Source: Vanilla planifolia (Eukaryota > Streptophyta > Magnoliopsida > Asparagales > Orchidaceae). Taken from it: 64,000 bases of DNA. This document shows, in pieces, positions 44,761 to 58,200 of this stretch (its first letter is position 1; every line of letters starts with the position of its first letter). Where the stretch lies: the NCBI GenBank assembly GCA_023846275.1, contig CM043865.1, forward strand, positions 6,932,068 through 6,996,067, written 5' to 3'. The translations under genes and the position numbers were made by a program. The notes under the pieces are model-generated. The model was not told where the DNA came from and searched no databases. It worked only from the letters and a program-made list of their open reading frames with translations.

Positions 44761-47740
44761 TTTGCCACATATTATATGAAACTCTATCGGTTTTCATCAA
44801 GACACATGATAGAAAACATCAAGCTATTCACTTAACTAAAGGCCTATGATGAAAGAAAAATGTGTTTGGTGATAATTCATAAAAATCTATCAAAAGAATA
44901 GGTATTATTGGAAACTTTATATTTGTAATTACAAAAGTTTAATTTATTTAGTACTTAAAATATAATTTACTTAGTATTAATCAATTTATTGATAATGGTT
45001 TTAGTATTTTATTTGATACTATTAATTTTAAAATTAATAAAAATGAAGATGTAGTAATTATTATACCTAGAAAAAATATACTTATTTACTTGATTTTAAA
45101 CTCATAAATAATATTCAAATAAAATATTTTGTATCACATACAAGTGACTCAAACTTATGACATAAGAGAATTTATCATACTAGTACACACACATTAAGAA
45201 AAATGATTAAACATAACTTAGTAAGAGACTTGCCTTAATTGATCATTATAGATGATTTTTTTGTGAACCATTAATTTAGGTAAAGCAACAAAAGCAAGCT
45301 TTAAAACCAAAAAAGATGTAACCTCTAAAAAGATTTTGAAACTTGTACACAGATTTATTTGGACAAATACATTATAAGAGCTTAGGAGGTAAAAAATAGA
45401 TATTAGTTACAATAGATGACTATTTTATGCTTACATAGGTCATTTTCTTAAAAGAAAAGTGTTAATCATGTAAAACATTTTAAATATTGATAACTAAATT
45501 ATAAAATGAGTTAGAACATAATTTAATTTTTATTAAAAGTGATAATAGAGAAGAATTTAGAAACGAGAAGTTCATTCAGTATTACAATAATAATAGAATT
45601 TCTCACACTTTTTTTGCACTTAAAACTCCAAAATAAAATGGTATAACAAAAAAGAAAAATAGAATCTTATTAGATTTATTTAGACATATGTGTGAATAAA
45701 TGTGATACACCGAAATTCTTTTGGGTAGAAGCTATTCTTATAGCTTGTTATGTTTTAAATGGGATACTTTCTAAGCTTGAACTAAAAAAATCATATGAAC
45801 TAGCATTTGATAAGAAACCAAAGATTGCTTATTTATATATATTTGATTTTCAATGTTATATTTTAAATATTAAGAAAAAAAATTAAAAAAAATTATTCAA
45901 AATCAGATGACAAAATCTTCCTAAGATACTCATTCAATAATAGAGCTTATAGAACTTACAACAAAATTACTAATAAAGTAGAAGAATTCATATACATAAA
46001 CTTTAATGAATCAATATTAATAAAATAAAATAACGTAAACATAAATGATAAAAAAATAATATTTGAAAATTTTAGTTTAAAAGAATTAAATGAGAAAAAA
46101 TAAAGAAAAGAAAATAATTGAATAAAATGAAATTCTTAAAATTTTGAAATTTAATAAGTATCATCTTAAAGATCAAGTAGCAAGTAAAATTATAGATAAT
46201 ATTATAACTAGATCTTATCATAATCATTTTATTTTTATAGCAAATTTCAAACCAACCATTATAGAATATGTCTTAAATAATGAATTTTATATAATAACCA
46301 TGAATGAAGAATTAAATCAATTTGAAAAAAAATTTGTGTGGGAGTTAACCCCTAAACCATTGGATAAAAGTATAATTAGAATAAAATAGGTCTTTAATAA
46401 ATTAGATAAAAATGAAAAATATAATTAAGAATAAAGTAAGAATAGTTGTAAAAAATTATAATTAAATTAAAGATATAGATGTTGAAGAAACTTCTACATC
46501 CATAGCTCAGCTTGGGGCAATAAGAATTATGTTATCTTATGCTTGTTACAAAAACTTCAAACTATATCAAATAAATGTTAAAGTTATTTTTTAAAATTAT
46601 TATATAAATAAAGAAATTTATGTAGAACAATCCTTAGATCTAAATTTTATGATAAATTAGATCATGTATACAAATTAAATAAAACTTTATATAAGCTTAA
46701 ATAAGCACCTATAGTATAGTATGATAGATTATATAATTTTTTAGTTTCATAATTTTCTAAGAGAAAAAATAGGTAACACATTATTTATTAAAAATAAAAG
46801 AGAAGAAAATTTAATAGAAAATAAATTTAAGAGTTGTGTAAATCTTTCAGATTTAATAAAAAAAAAATTTGAAATGACTTTAATATAAAAGTTAGCATTC
46901 TTTTTAGGACTTCAAGTTAAATAAATTATAAATAAAATTTTCATTTTACAAACTAAATATACTTTAAAGTTATTAAAAAAAATATGATTTCATAAATTTC
47001 AAATCTAGAAAAACATCTTTGACTACTAACATATTTAGATAAAGATAAAACAAAATATTAGTAAATGCTAAAATATATAAAGGTCTAATTAGTTTTCTTT
47101 TATACCTCATAATAAATACACCTGATATAATTTATAATATTTGGGTATGTGCTTGATATCAAGCTTATCCAAAAAAATCTCATTTAACATTTTTAAAACA
47201 CATATTTTGATATAAAATAGAAATAAGTAAATCAAGATTTTGGTATTTAATAGAATAACTAAATTTTTAATTAAGAGTATTCTCATATATAATTTTGTTA
47301 GAAGTAGAATAGATAAAAAAAACAGAAGTGAAACATGCTAATTTCTAAGAAATTCTTTAATTTCATGGAGTAGTAAGAAATAAAATTATATTTTATTATC
47401 TACTATAGAATCAAAATATATAAGTATAAGTAATTGTATAATAAAAGTCTTATAGATGAAACAATAACTAGGAGATTATGGTGTTACACTATAATATACT
47501 CTTGTGAAAATTTAGGTATAATAAAATTAAGTAAAAATACAACTAATCATTTTAAAGCAAAATATATAGATATTCGATATCATATTATAAGAGGGCATAT
47601 TTAACTTAATCATATTTTATTATAATATATGCCTACTAATAATTAATTGGTTAATATTTTCACAAAACCTTTAGGTTATGAATATTTTACAAAACTTAGG
47701 TTGAGTTTAAAAGTCTTAAATTCGTTTGAGTGATAACAAA
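44760..47740 (+). mobile_element. Degenerate Ty1/copia retrotransposon, pol region (SIRE/Maximus-like)
   Basis: The pol order of a copia element can be followed through many stops and frameshifts. A protease remnant SSRHMIENIKLF (about 44793) is followed by CVFGDNS and IGIIGNFIFVIT (44860-44930), YNLLSINQFIDNGFSILFDT (44955-45020), an integrase with KQALKPKKDVTSKK, a DLFG-like site and KSDNREEFRNEKF (45300-45575), and NKCDTPKFFWVEAILIACYV (45692-45755). The reverse transcriptase start is IITRSYHNHF...MNEELNQFEKKFVWEL (46200-46350), then FFLGLQVK (about 46900). The RNase H end includes NTTNHFKAKYIDIRYHIIRG (47533-47595) and LVNIFTKPLG (47650-47680). The YVDD catalytic block is not recognisable. 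The element is long dead. Confidence 0.85.
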
Positions 47741-47907
47741 AAGATATAGACTAAAAATTGAAATAAAATTAAAAAAAGAATAAATTAAGAGAGAGAGAGT
47801 CATAACTATTCATCATATACGTGGAAGGGGAGTTTATCTTTAATTATTTTATAACTCATATTTATATTAATTTTATTACATATTTTGTTATCATCAAAAG
47901 AGAAATA

Positions 47908-48240
47908 TTATTATGATATTGACCCTTAGTCATGGTACTTTATTTGATAATAACAAATTTTAAGTATATTTAATGAATTTGGTTTAATAAATTTTTAGAT
48001 TTTCGATAGTTATTATGTTTGTTCAGTAAGAAAATTAAAGAAAAAGAGCAAATATCAAACCCCATGAAGATCCTCTTATTTAGAGTAATAGACCCACAAG
48101 AGATATATTTTGTCATTATTTTTAGATATTTCAAAATTTTTAGAATGTCAAGCTTGATTAAAATTAATCCTTCAAGAAACACAATAAAATTAAATTTTAT
48201 TTCTAATATCCTTGATTATCATATCCAATATCATTGATCC
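47908..48240 (+). mobile_element. Probable 3' LTR remnant of the copia element
   Basis: After the pol end come GTTATCATCAAAAGAGAAAT (a decayed version of the polypurine region typical of SIRE-like elements) and then TGATATTGACCCTTAGTCAT, a start of the expected type. The right limit is not clear, because a tandem duplication begins near 48205. I found no matching 5' LTR. Confidence 0.45.
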
Positions 48241-48725
48241 AATATCCTTAATCTTAACATCTTAAGAGTTATTTGTTTAACATCTTCCAAATTTTTACTT
48301 TAGTAATAATTAATTTAAATAATAATAATAATAAAAAATTAATTCTAAATCACTTAAACCTATTCTTAACTGAAAGAACCTATTCACTATAGTAATCAGG
48401 TTGGTGCATGACTCTTAAACCCAGTTGGAATCATTTCAGATCAAAACATTACTCTTTGAATTTATAATTCATTTTTAATGCCCTTGATCATCATATCAAA
48501 TATCCTAATCTTGACATCTTAAGAATTATTTGTTTAAAATTCTTAAAATTTTTATTTTAGTAATAATTAATTTAAATAATAATAAAAAACCTAATTCTAA
48601 TTCACATAAACTTATTCTTAACTAATGAAACTAGTTCACTATAGTAATTGGGTTGGGGCATGACTCCCAAACTTGGTTAGAATTATTTCAAATATGGGCA
48701 TTATATTATGAATCCATAATTTATT
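48205..48725. repeat. Tandem duplication, period ~252-272 bp
   Basis: CTTGATTATCATATCCAATA at 48211 recurs as CTTGATCATCATATCAAATA at 48483. AGTAATCAGGTTGGTGCATG at 48391 recurs as AGTAATTGGGTTGGGGCATG at 48643. Between them lie shared AACATCTTAAGARTTATTTG and TAGTAATAATTAATTTAAAT blocks. Copy 1 has a ~20-bp insertion. No coding capacity. Confidence 0.8.
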
Positions 48726-51700
48726 TCATGATCCATCATTGGTCACATGGGTAATCACTTCTCGAGCAAACCGAGTAACCAACCCAAAAAATTGGCTACT
48801 TATAAGGCACATGAACATCTTATAAGGAGAAAACTGGAGCACAATTACACTGAGTGGGACCTAAAGATAAATTCTTTACTACATTATCATCTTTCAAATT
48901 GTGAGAGTAACTAAAAATATCTGATTATATAATTTTTTTGATCAAATGATCCCAATCTCTTCTTTCTTTTTATAATGATTGATTGTATCATCTATTTGAT
49001 TATGCCATTTTTCTAATTACATGATTCACATTTATTCTATGTATATGATCTAAATTTAGTCATCCAATTATGATTATGACTAATGATTCTGATCAAATCT
49101 TATTTCTAAAGAGTGCCAATTTAATGTCTTACTTTTTATCACATAGTTTTCTCAATCGAATAGTCGTTGACACTTTCGTTTAAGTAGCTCTTACATAATG
49201 ACTCGTTTAGCCATTATTGATAGTCATTAAAAAATTTTTAATTAAAAAATATGAACTTTGGTGGAATTGGAATGGTTATTTAGTGTGTTTGTGAGTGCTT
49301 TTAGTTGTTAAAAAATGTCTATAAATAAGAGAATTTTTGAACAAAATGAATTGATGAATTTTGATGCAATCTAAAGAATAGTTTTAAACCACAACATTTA
49401 TGTCGTTAACAGCCCATTCTCATTCTTGCTTTCATATTCTACATCCTTCTATCATCCAACTCCTAAATTTGACTTTCTTCTCAAATCAACTAAGTTATTA
49501 ATTTATCTTTATTTCTAATTAATTTAATTAATATACTTGTACCTTATTAGTCATTTTATCAAGCATTTGATTTTGTTTCAATTAGTTTTGATTTTGTATT
49601 ATCGAATATTTTTTTATTTGTCATTTTATTTCATTGTAAGGTTGTAGTAGCCTATCTCTTTTATTTAATTATTATGAGAGTTTAGTCTACTTGTTTTTTT
49701 GGTAAAAGACTTATATGAAATATTTTGTTTACACTTGATTTTTATCCAGAATAGATGTAGGCTTGTTTTTAAGTTGAACCATCTAAATATTTTAGATAAA
49801 TATTTTTAATACTTATTTTTTTATTTCATAACTTTTATAAAAATTTATTATTAAAAAATTAGTATGTTTTAAATTAAAATTAAAATTTATACAAAAATAC
49901 TTTTAAAAATTTGCTCAAGTTTATTAAAAGTTATTTTAAAACTATTTTTAAAATATTTTTTTAAAGAAATATAATTTTTTATTCTCAAATTATGTAATTA
50001 TTTGTATGCATGATTGTACTTCATAAGAATCTAAGGAAATAGTGAGTAATTACATCTCTATTTAACATTGTTGGCATAGATACTTCTACATCATTATGTC
50101 ATAGACTTAGAATATTTGATATTATAATAAATGTTGTTGTGATAGAAAGATTGGCATAAGAAGTCTTTTAGACTTATTTATTTCATATTTCATTATTACA
50201 ACAATGTAATGGTTCAATTTGTTTATTTATAATGAAAATCATGATTATTTACATTGAAAATTTTAATTAACTATTGTTTTAAAAAAGAAACAAAATTTTA
50301 TGCCAAAGAAAATTTCAAAATAAAGGTTACAAAAATTAGGTGATGTTAAGAAGGAATGCGACAACTATTTTGAGGATTAAAATTGTTATTAAAATCACTC
50401 TAGAAAGGATTAATTTTGGAGTATCCTTAATTATAAACAATTCCTTCCTTAAGACATGAACCAATTATTTAGAAGGCAATAAGGAGATGATGAAGTTTTT
50501 GTATTTCTTAATTAACAATGACATGACTTCTAATTAGTGAACATGTAAATGGTCTAAAAAGCTAGCAAATAGTCTTCGAAGGGTAAGCTACATTGATTTC
50601 ATGAGGTATTTTATTATGCTTTTTTAAAATACTTTTGCTAATCTCATTACTTCATTGTAAGGTCTTAAGTTTATGTCCTAATTAATTAGTTGGGTTAGTC
50701 TATAAGATAAAGAGATTAGACACATTTTATTAGAAAATAAATTACTTAAAAATTTAAATAAAGAGCTAACCACTCAGATCTTTACCTTGAAAAAGTATTT
50801 AAGAAGGGCTAATAAAGAGTTTAAACACCAATAAAAGACATGACCTATTAAAAGAAGAAACGAAAAATTTCGTCAATGCCATAAAAAAGGCTCAATTAGA
50901 TAGTGGAGGTGAAAAAAGAGCTTGAGGAGCTATAAAAAAAATTAATAAAAATTGATTCTAAACTGGAGCATAAGATTTTTTTTAATTTGTAAAATTGATC
51001 CTTAAAAGAAGATCTGATGCCTTCAAATCTTATGAACTTTATTATCATGCTCAAATCTTTATGATTTGTTGGTCTCTCTATCAATAAGATTTTCTTCAAA
51101 AAAGACTTATCAAATTAAGAGCAATTTTAAAATGATCAACTCTAGAAGATTTTTAAAGTTTGACAAAAGCCCTCAATGTTGACCAAGGACTTGCTCAAAA
51201 TAAAGGGTTTATCCAATGTGCATAATTTCATCAAATTCATCGGTCATAAATAATAGATTATGGATGTATAATACTATACTGAAATATATTTAAAATGTGT
51301 AAATTTAACTACATTTAAATAATTTGATAAGCACAAAAAACAAATAATATGTATGTATAATATTTGGTATATTAAGTAGACATTTAATTTATTATGTACA
51401 CAATCTAAAACTTATCATATATTTTAACAACTTTTTATTTTTTTTTAGGAACAAACATGCTAATTATGTTTGGATTTAATTTTGAGCATCCTTTTTAAAA
51501 GTCTAAAGTCAAGAGTGATACAATTTTGCTTAACACCATTGTTAGGATTTAAAGTAAGTTTTAACAAAATAATTGAAACAAGTTAATGTAGTGAATAGTA
51601 TAGAAATGGTTTGAATTGTTATGTGATTAAGAAGCTTAGCACTCTGCTATAATTTGTCGATTAAAAAATAAAAATAAAAATAACTCAAATAAAAACAACT

Positions 51701-51780
51701 GCCGACCAAAATTTACCGTCGCTAGAAGATTCAAAATTCACGAATCACAGAACGCGTGCTTAATTTGCATTAAAAGCAAA
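48726..51780. other. AT-rich intergenic region, no gene recognised
   Basis: About 3 kb of AT-rich DNA with no frame above 70 codons that looks coding, and no clear repeats. A few scattered low-complexity tracts. Confidence 0.5.
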
Positions 51781-52218
51781 AAATTTCAAAGTTCCATTGC
51801 GCATACGTCTCGACGTTCATTGGTGTCGATCGTTGGATCTCCTATTCTGCCTCGTAAGAAAGCTTGCCGCTCAAGTCTGTTATCGCTAGGCTCGCCTTCG
51901 CGGTCGTCCATCGTCTCCAACGGCTTGTTGATCCCAAATCCTACCTTGGTCCCGGAAGGCATCAGTCGTTTCCTTCTATTCTTCTGTATCTTAACCTTTG
52001 CAGTCATTGCCCCGGGATGGAGATTTTGTGCGAATAGCGGAAATCACGGTTAACTTTGTGTGGTAGCTGAATTTTATAGCTTGATACTTCTTCATCCATT
52101 TTTTAGATGCTGGATTGTTGGATATGATGGGATTTCGATGAATCAATTGTAAAGACAAGTTGCCGGGTGCCCCGTGCTTTCGTCATCGTGATAACTCTCT
52201 GGTTCATGCTTTACTTAT
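51781..52218 (+). promoter_or_regulatory. GC-rich 5' leader of the transporter gene with upstream ATGs
   Basis: Base composition changes sharply at about 51780, marking the likely promoter/5' UTR. Upstream start codons open short frames at 52017-52037 (6 codons), 52106-52126 (6 codons) and 52206-52271; the last is out of frame with, and overlaps, the main start at 52219. A leader intron could remove some of these. The 77-codon frame at 51820 begins with TTG and is not a credible gene. Confidence 0.45.
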
Positions 52219-55200
52219 ATGGCGGAGGTTCGATTAGTCGTAGATTACTCCACCAGAGACCTGGACGATAGAATTGTTGATCCGGGGAGGGCAGTATGTG
52301 CAGCGAAAGCGACGGAAGCCGGGAATGAGGAGGATCGCATGGAAAGCACGACTACTATTCAAAGGGATCCATCTTTCTCGAGGTGGTACGTGGAGGATCA
52401 GATTGAGCCGCTGATCGGCTCTATTGGAAGAGAAGAAGATAGTGGCGTCTCCGAAGCTGAAGAATTCGAGTTGCCGCTGCTCCATGGTGATGAATCTCGG
52501 AATGGGGATTGTGAACCAGAGGTGAGACCTAATTTTTTCCGGCAAAGAAGCTGGCGCTCTGGTGAGAATAATGGAAGAAAGTTTGGTCCCTTCAATGTGG
52601 AGAATGGGTTGCATGCCAGTGACTCGAGGGCGAAGTTGGATTTGCTTGAACAGTCAGCACAGAGCTTCATTTCCCCGGTTATAGTATTCAAGACATTGTT
52701 TTATATAATTGTGTGGTACACTTTTAGTACTTGCTTAACGCTGTGAGCGCTTGGATGCCTGTCTTACTAATCCTTTTTCCACCAAATCCTGTTTCGTGCT
52801 TTGTAGTAAATAATGGCATTTTTCTGCTTCTTTTAGGTATAACAAGACCCTTTTAGGAGAAAAATTGGGGAAATTCCCAGCTCCATTGTTGATGAGTACC
52901 TTTCATTTTGTTCTTCAAGCAGTTTTATCGAGGATCATTCTATGTTTCCACAAAGGTGGATCAGATAGTAATGCCACAATGACATGGAAGGATTACTTCT
53001 TGAGGGGTGATTTCCTCCTTCACAAATTACTTCTGCGACTTGCATATCATTTTTGTGAAGAATCTAAATGCAAGCAAAACTGTCTCTCTTTAGTGTACAT
53101 GAATGCCAATTAGCTTTGTTGTACCAATTATGCTTATGGCATGGCAAAGTTTAATTAGGCATGTTGAGCTTGTAGCTGTATGCAGCTTGTGAACGTTATT
53201 TGTTCGCTGAGCATCCAAATTATCAATTTGTAGCACTTTCCTCATCACAGAGATGTAAATAGGAGTGCTTGCATCTTTTTCTGATGTTTGCCAGCTGCTA
53301 ACTCATTCATTTACTTGTCTTGTGTAGTTGTTCCTATGGCTCTTGGAACTGCACTGGATATTAACCTCAGCAATGCTTCTCTTGTTTTCATATCCGTGAC
53401 CTTTGCTACCATGGTTTGTTATTGTTTATATTCTTCCTTGTGTTCTTGTTTTATGTAGCTTATTTAAGAAATGACTGTTTCTACTGCAGTGTAAATCCGC
53501 CTCTCCAATATTTCTTCTGCTGTTTGCTTTTGCTTTCAGGTAAGTTTTTGATTTGTTGCCATTGTTTCCAGATCTGTCCTATTATTTCCTTTATGTTTAT
53601 CTTTATAATCTAAATTGCTATTTTTGCTATCTTCATTAGTTGTTAATTTAATGTGATTTCTTCTTAGCAATCTTGTTTAATTTCTGCCACTTTTTTGTGT
53701 CTATGTGACTTATTATCTAGAATTTTTTATTTTCTTGCACTTTTGTAAATAGCTAACGCTATTTCCTAATTGAACAAATTACGATACCTATTGCTTTTAC
53801 TATTTTGTTAGTAGATGAGATATCATCTGTTTGATTCCTTTTTCCTTTTCCTATCCTTTTTTCCTGCTTTCGATTTCCTCTTTGCATGATTTTCATTCTT
53901 TTACTATACATGGCATATTTATATTGATTATTTTCCAAATATGATTCTTCATAATTCTTGGATTGCTTTAATGATAGCATATAAATTACTTATAGAGTAA
54001 TTAGACCTTGATTTTTCTTTTAATAAAAACTTTTCCTTCTTTAAATCTCTGTTGTTTCATATTTATGGATGTTTCAGTAGAAATTCAATGTGAGCCAGTT
54101 TATCTTGACTTTCCTTTTGGTTATTCAAGCAAAATGGCTTTGTTGATTATTTGTACATATTTGGTTTTTAGGGAAGAACAATACTTGAAGTTCCAAGCAA
54201 ATGAATGGATATCATTTTACCTGAATGTGTATCTCCAATTAAGAGATTTTCTAAACATGTGTACTTTTTTATTTTATAAGATTGCAGTGTAGATATTTGC
54301 ATTAATTGATCAATTTCATCTTATTTCCTTTTTGGAACATCAATGAGGCTTTAGCCTGCCAATGTGGATTGAAAATTTTGTAGAAATGGCCTTAGTAGGT
54401 GCTTATCCTCTCAATAATGTTGATGTAAGGAATCATCAAAATTCATATTGCTCTCACTAGATATCTGGCTTTTGGTATTACAATTTTTTATATGGTGCAG
54501 CATTTGTTCTCATTACAACCCTTGTCTATTTGTTCAACATATCTCAAATTTATATTTGAAATTCTTTTAAGTGATTTCTGTAACCTTGAAAGGTTGGAGA
54601 ACCCCAGCATCAAACTTTTTGGGATCATATCTATCATATCTGTTGGAGTTCTATTAACTGGTGAGTTTCATATCTATTCCTTGGAATAATTATTTTTTAT
54701 GTGATATGCTTAAAGTTCTACTAATGAACATGAACAAGTCTATAAAAACTTCTATGATACAATTCAAATAGCAATTGTTCTATGCTTCATATTTCTGAAA
54801 TATAATGACCTCGTTATAGCTTGAGTGGTGGTGAGGAGGAAGGAGAAAGATCCAACCAGCAAGAATGCCAAGGTTTGGGCAATGGAACCTCGAAGAAGAG
54901 GAGATGTTGTAGCTATGTTTTATTTGATGTGACAAGTCATGGAGTTTATTCCTAAAAGTCAATAACTAAAGAAATCTCACTGAAACTTATCTTTAAAGGT
55001 GGATTGGATGAGTTGGGAAACAATGATTCACAGGAAAGGGATGCGTGGCATGCTTGTAATGATGCATATTGGAATGTTCATGTGATAGCTATACCCAATG
55101 AAGATCTATTTACCTTAAAAAGAAGACCAAATTATAAGAAAAGATACTAAATAATATATTGTTAATTAAGCAATGAGATTGATATGTTGGAGGTTGGTAA

Positions 55201-58200
55201 TTGGTTGAGGATGAAGCTGGTCAACCTATAATGGGGCTTAGGTTTGACCATAGGTCTGAGGTTAGACATCAGACATATCATAATTGATTATCAAATTAAG
55301 TTTTAATTGATAAATGAGGCTATATTGCCACATGCCAAGCATAAAGTCGTGGGAGAATACTAGAGACAATGGCATCCATAAAGTCACTATATTTGAATTT
55401 GCTTCTATCCATGAACAAATAACTTGCAATTCTTGACAAGAAATGCTCATCTTCACAATGCTGCTCAATTTCACAATACATGAAATAGTTGAAGCTTGAC
55501 TGAGGTAAATCATTTATCCATAATATTGTCAATATTTTCTTGCTAATAGATCCAATGGATTATTTGTGAAAGTTTGTTATCGAATTAACTTGGATGTGAG
55601 TGATTGGTGTCGATGTAGGAATCACAATATGCAAAGGAACTAAAGCATTTAATTTTTAGATGAAATGCTAGAAATATGAAGCTAGTTTCTTTGAATTTAC
55701 AAATGTGGCATGTATTTCTTTCAAAAGCTTTTGAAAAACATACATGTCATGGATATGGTTATCTCTAGCAACAATCCTTATTGTAGTTGATAATGAATGT
55801 TAATTGTGATGTGAAGCTCTAGGGCTATGTTTGGTTGAGGAGTAAACCTTGGACAACGTTAGTTACTTTAACCTTCCTCATTGAATCAAGTTGTTTCTTA
55901 TCTTAGACATACCTAAGCTTATCCTAATCTTAGCTTTTCCTCTTATTGTCTCTATTGGATTTAAGGCATACTACGAAGGGGGGTTGAATTGATGGTATTA
56001 TAAATAAAACAAAAAAATCAAGTCTTTAAAATTTCTTATAAAATCGTTTACAACATTCAAAACATGGTTATTTAGTTCCAAGAAAATTGTTTTTGAAATT
56101 TTGATTTTTGCAAGTAGTTTAAGAAAAATCAAAGAATAGATGAAATCAATAGAACCAATACTTTTAGGTAGTTTAGCTCAAATTGAAGCTTATGTCCACC
56201 TTCAAACAACTCGCTTGAGCACCACTTTCAAATCATTCATTTTCTATAGTTGGGTGGAGGAATATTTAACAATTGTGATTTTTTATAGGATCTACTACAA
56301 CTCAACTGACCTTATACTCATTGCCCGAGGATAGAGCCAATTGCTCCAAATATCTACAGCCTAGAGTTTGGTCAAGAAAAGGTAAACAAAAAGACAAAGT
56401 ACAAAAGCTCTCTCACAAAATTGGATAAAGCAAATTTGATATTGAATAACTATGGCTCAAGTACAAATGTAATGAGATGGACAATGAATGTTTTGGATTT
56501 TTATAAAAGAAGACTAGAAAAAGAATGAAAAAACTAGCTTTAATATTCTCTTCTCTGGAAGACTGCTCTTTTTGAAAGATATGCAAGTTAATCACATAAT
56601 TGATGGTAAATGTTTTTTTTTCAAATTGTGTGAAAAGCTTAAAATCTTATTCTCACTATTTATAATCTATTTGGATTTGTGCTACTTAAATTTTTGATTG
56701 TTTAGGGGTTTCAATGATGAACTAGCATCTCCTAGCGACTCCTTTCTGATCATTTTCCCGCAATTAGGCTATCGTGGTTTTTGAAGTTTTACTGTATCAT
56801 ATGGCCTAAAATGATGATAGTACAGTTCAATATTCGAAATAATATTAACGTAAAATATGATTTTCTTTATTTTACTCAAATCGGATAGAATAAGCTCATT
56901 GTATGATCTATTAAAATATTTATATACTTTATGATTTTCTCAGTATATGTTTATTGACTTGAGGTGTAGATCATTAGACTAATCGTACAATTTGAGAGGA
57001 TATACCATATTGTACGACGGTCATGTATATCACTTTTTATAGTTATTTTAGTTTAAAGTCTCAATATTTGTTTAGTACTATATGATATAATTTTACCATA
57101 CTATATGATTAATAGATCTTATCATCTGATGAACTAGATGCCACTAACAGCTTAGATTGAATATTTTGATTCTTGAATCATCTATTTCATAAAGAGCTAG
57201 ATCGTTCAATACGTTTAATTATGCAAGTTTTTAGCATTTTTAAGGTAAAATGATTTTGAAAATCATGCATAGATTTAAAACAATGCAGTTGAGCCACAGG
57301 TTGTTTTAATTTATAAATAAAGGGAAATTCTCACTTAAACTACTTAAAGTGCTTGAGTTTTCCCAAGTCTTGGCCATCTTTTCTTCAACTTGTATTCCTT
57401 CTCCCATTACTAGTTAGTTGGCTTGATTTTTAAGGAATTACTTACCCTTTAACTTTGATCACTTGTCTTATCTACAATCAAAACTAGATGATCAATTAAT
57501 AAAAGACTTAAAACATTGCTCAGGGGACCAACAACTATCCCTATTAGCTCCAATTTGCAAGATCGTTTACCAACCTCACTTTTAGGGTAAGATTTGCTCT
57601 AACCTATCTAACCTTAAACTAAACTGGACCTTGGATTTCTCTATGTTCTGTACAAATGAGTGTAAGATTAAGTAATATTTTGAAAGATTAACATGGTATT
57701 AGAACTTTTATGCATTATTTGGTGGCAATTAAGCCTTGGGCTTAAACCTTTTAGTTGATTAATGTTTATATAATTGTGTATTAAGTTTATCTTTGAACTA
57801 ATGGCCAATCAAACCTCCCTAAACCATTGTATCAAACAGAGCTAAGTTTGATAGTAATCAAGTGATTTGTATAGTTTGTCTCTTGGGAGAATTCAATAGC
57901 TCTTTACCATGGTTGAGGGTGTTTTAGTGAAATTACATCTACACCTATGGTTGAGTGTATTTTAGCAAAATTATATGGTTTCTCTATATGATTGAGTAGT
58001 GCTTGGTTTGCTTAATGTTTGAGGGTGCTGAAAATCTTTGACTAGTTTATTATACTTGGATTTAGGTTAACAACTCATAGCACTTTCAAAATGTTCACCC
58101 ATTGTATGTACTTAGTTTGTTTAGTCATATATTTTAGAATTTATGAGGTTTGATGATAATGTGAATAAGGTTTTCACTAGGGGAGAATAGTAGAATTAGT

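Noticed and set aside
55815-57850. Possible terminal inverted repeat element (GGGCTATGTTTGGTTGAGGA ... ATCAAACAGAGCTAA)
   Set aside because: The ends pair only loosely and no target duplication was found; GTTTGGTT-like strings are common in plant intergenic DNA.
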